Assembly (NCBI GenBank): GCA_022414725.1
Contig: JAJSRW010000199.1
Coordinates: 22,425-86,424, forward strand
Length of the DNA stretch: 64,000 bases
Reading direction: 5' to 3'
DNA from: Microglena sp. YARC
Taxonomy: Eukaryota; Chlorophyta; Chlorophyceae; Chlamydomonadales; Chlamydomonadaceae
Position 1 is the stretch's first letter. Every line of letters starts with the position of its first letter. Below, piece by piece: positions 63,661-64,000 of this stretch. Below the pieces are notes generated by a model. That model was not told the origin of the DNA. It searched no databases and worked only from the letters and a program-made list of their open reading frames with translations. A program made the position numbers and the translations under genes.

Positions 63661-64000
63661 ATGGGCAATAAGATGTCAGGTTGAAAGGAAGATAAGACCG
63701 ATCGCACGCAAGCTGATACGAACACCAAGAGGATGCGCCTAAAGGTGTTTTGTGTAGTCAGGCACCTGGTGGTAGTGTCGCAGGCGTAGGGTACGATATA
63801 ACCATACATAATACATATATATACATAATACATACATTACATACATCATCATAATACACACGTACATATACCAACATACAACGATTTAGATGTCAGGTTT
63901 GAAAAAGACGATAAGGCGGTGTCGAAGCAGAATGAACAAGGCGGATACGCCTAGGTTGCTCGTATCAGTCAGGCTGGTCGTGTTTGGTCAGCAGACTAAT
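63661..64000. repeat. Two ~120-bp related units around a CATA tract
   Basis: AGATGTCAGGTT(T)GAAA...GATAAG...GGATRCGCCTA...AGTCAGGC at 63672-63770 and again from 63888, diverged. Nature unknown. Confidence 0.5.

Overview
This is nuclear eukaryotic DNA, very rich in repeats and poor in coding sequence. Genes are cut into small exons by GT-AG introns that are almost entirely minisatellite, microsatellite and short non-autonomous transposons. An algal or other protist genome with inflated introns fits best: the PAN/Apple Cys/Trp pattern resembles those of green-algal membrane proteins. I cannot name the species from sequence alone.

Two divergent genes explain the non-repetitive coding signal. 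Gene B (minus strand, about 42471 down to 731 or 279) is a probable FAD-dependent oxidoreductase of the DAO fold, in ten exons plus a possible eleventh. Exons 2-10 join in consistent phase, giving about 443 codons, and the first exon adds about 55 more. A Rossmann-type segment lies at the N-terminus and a G-D-G-Y-Q-L-S-P flavin-side motif near the C-terminus. Gene A (plus strand, from 43200) is a type II membrane protein with a lumenal/extracellular PAN/Apple-like domain. Eight exons (43200-60478) join in phase for about 245 codons, and no stop exon was recognised. The start sites are about 730 bp apart, so 42472-43199 probably holds a shared promoter.

Layout: 0.3-11.1 kb, gene B exons 4-10 among tandem arrays; 11.1-40.3 kb, one 29.2-kb intron of gene B, of which about 26.5 kb is a single 50-bp minisatellite (roughly 530 copies); 40.3-42.5 kb, gene B exons 1-3; 43.2-60.5 kb, gene A; 60.5-64 kb, degenerate repeats with no certain exon.

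The most unusual observation is that nearly every exon edge (splice site plus adjoining exon bases) is itself the seed of the tandem array in the neighbouring intron. In acceptor arrays the functional site is the last copy; in donor arrays it is the first. I find this at about 15 exon edges in both genes. It suggests introns that grow by repeated tandem duplication of their own ends. Other points: three hAT-like MITEs with perfect 8-bp target duplications, a 290-bp element with 33-bp terminal inverted repeats, a long G/C hairpin, a tRNA-like SINE head and three dispersed repeat families.
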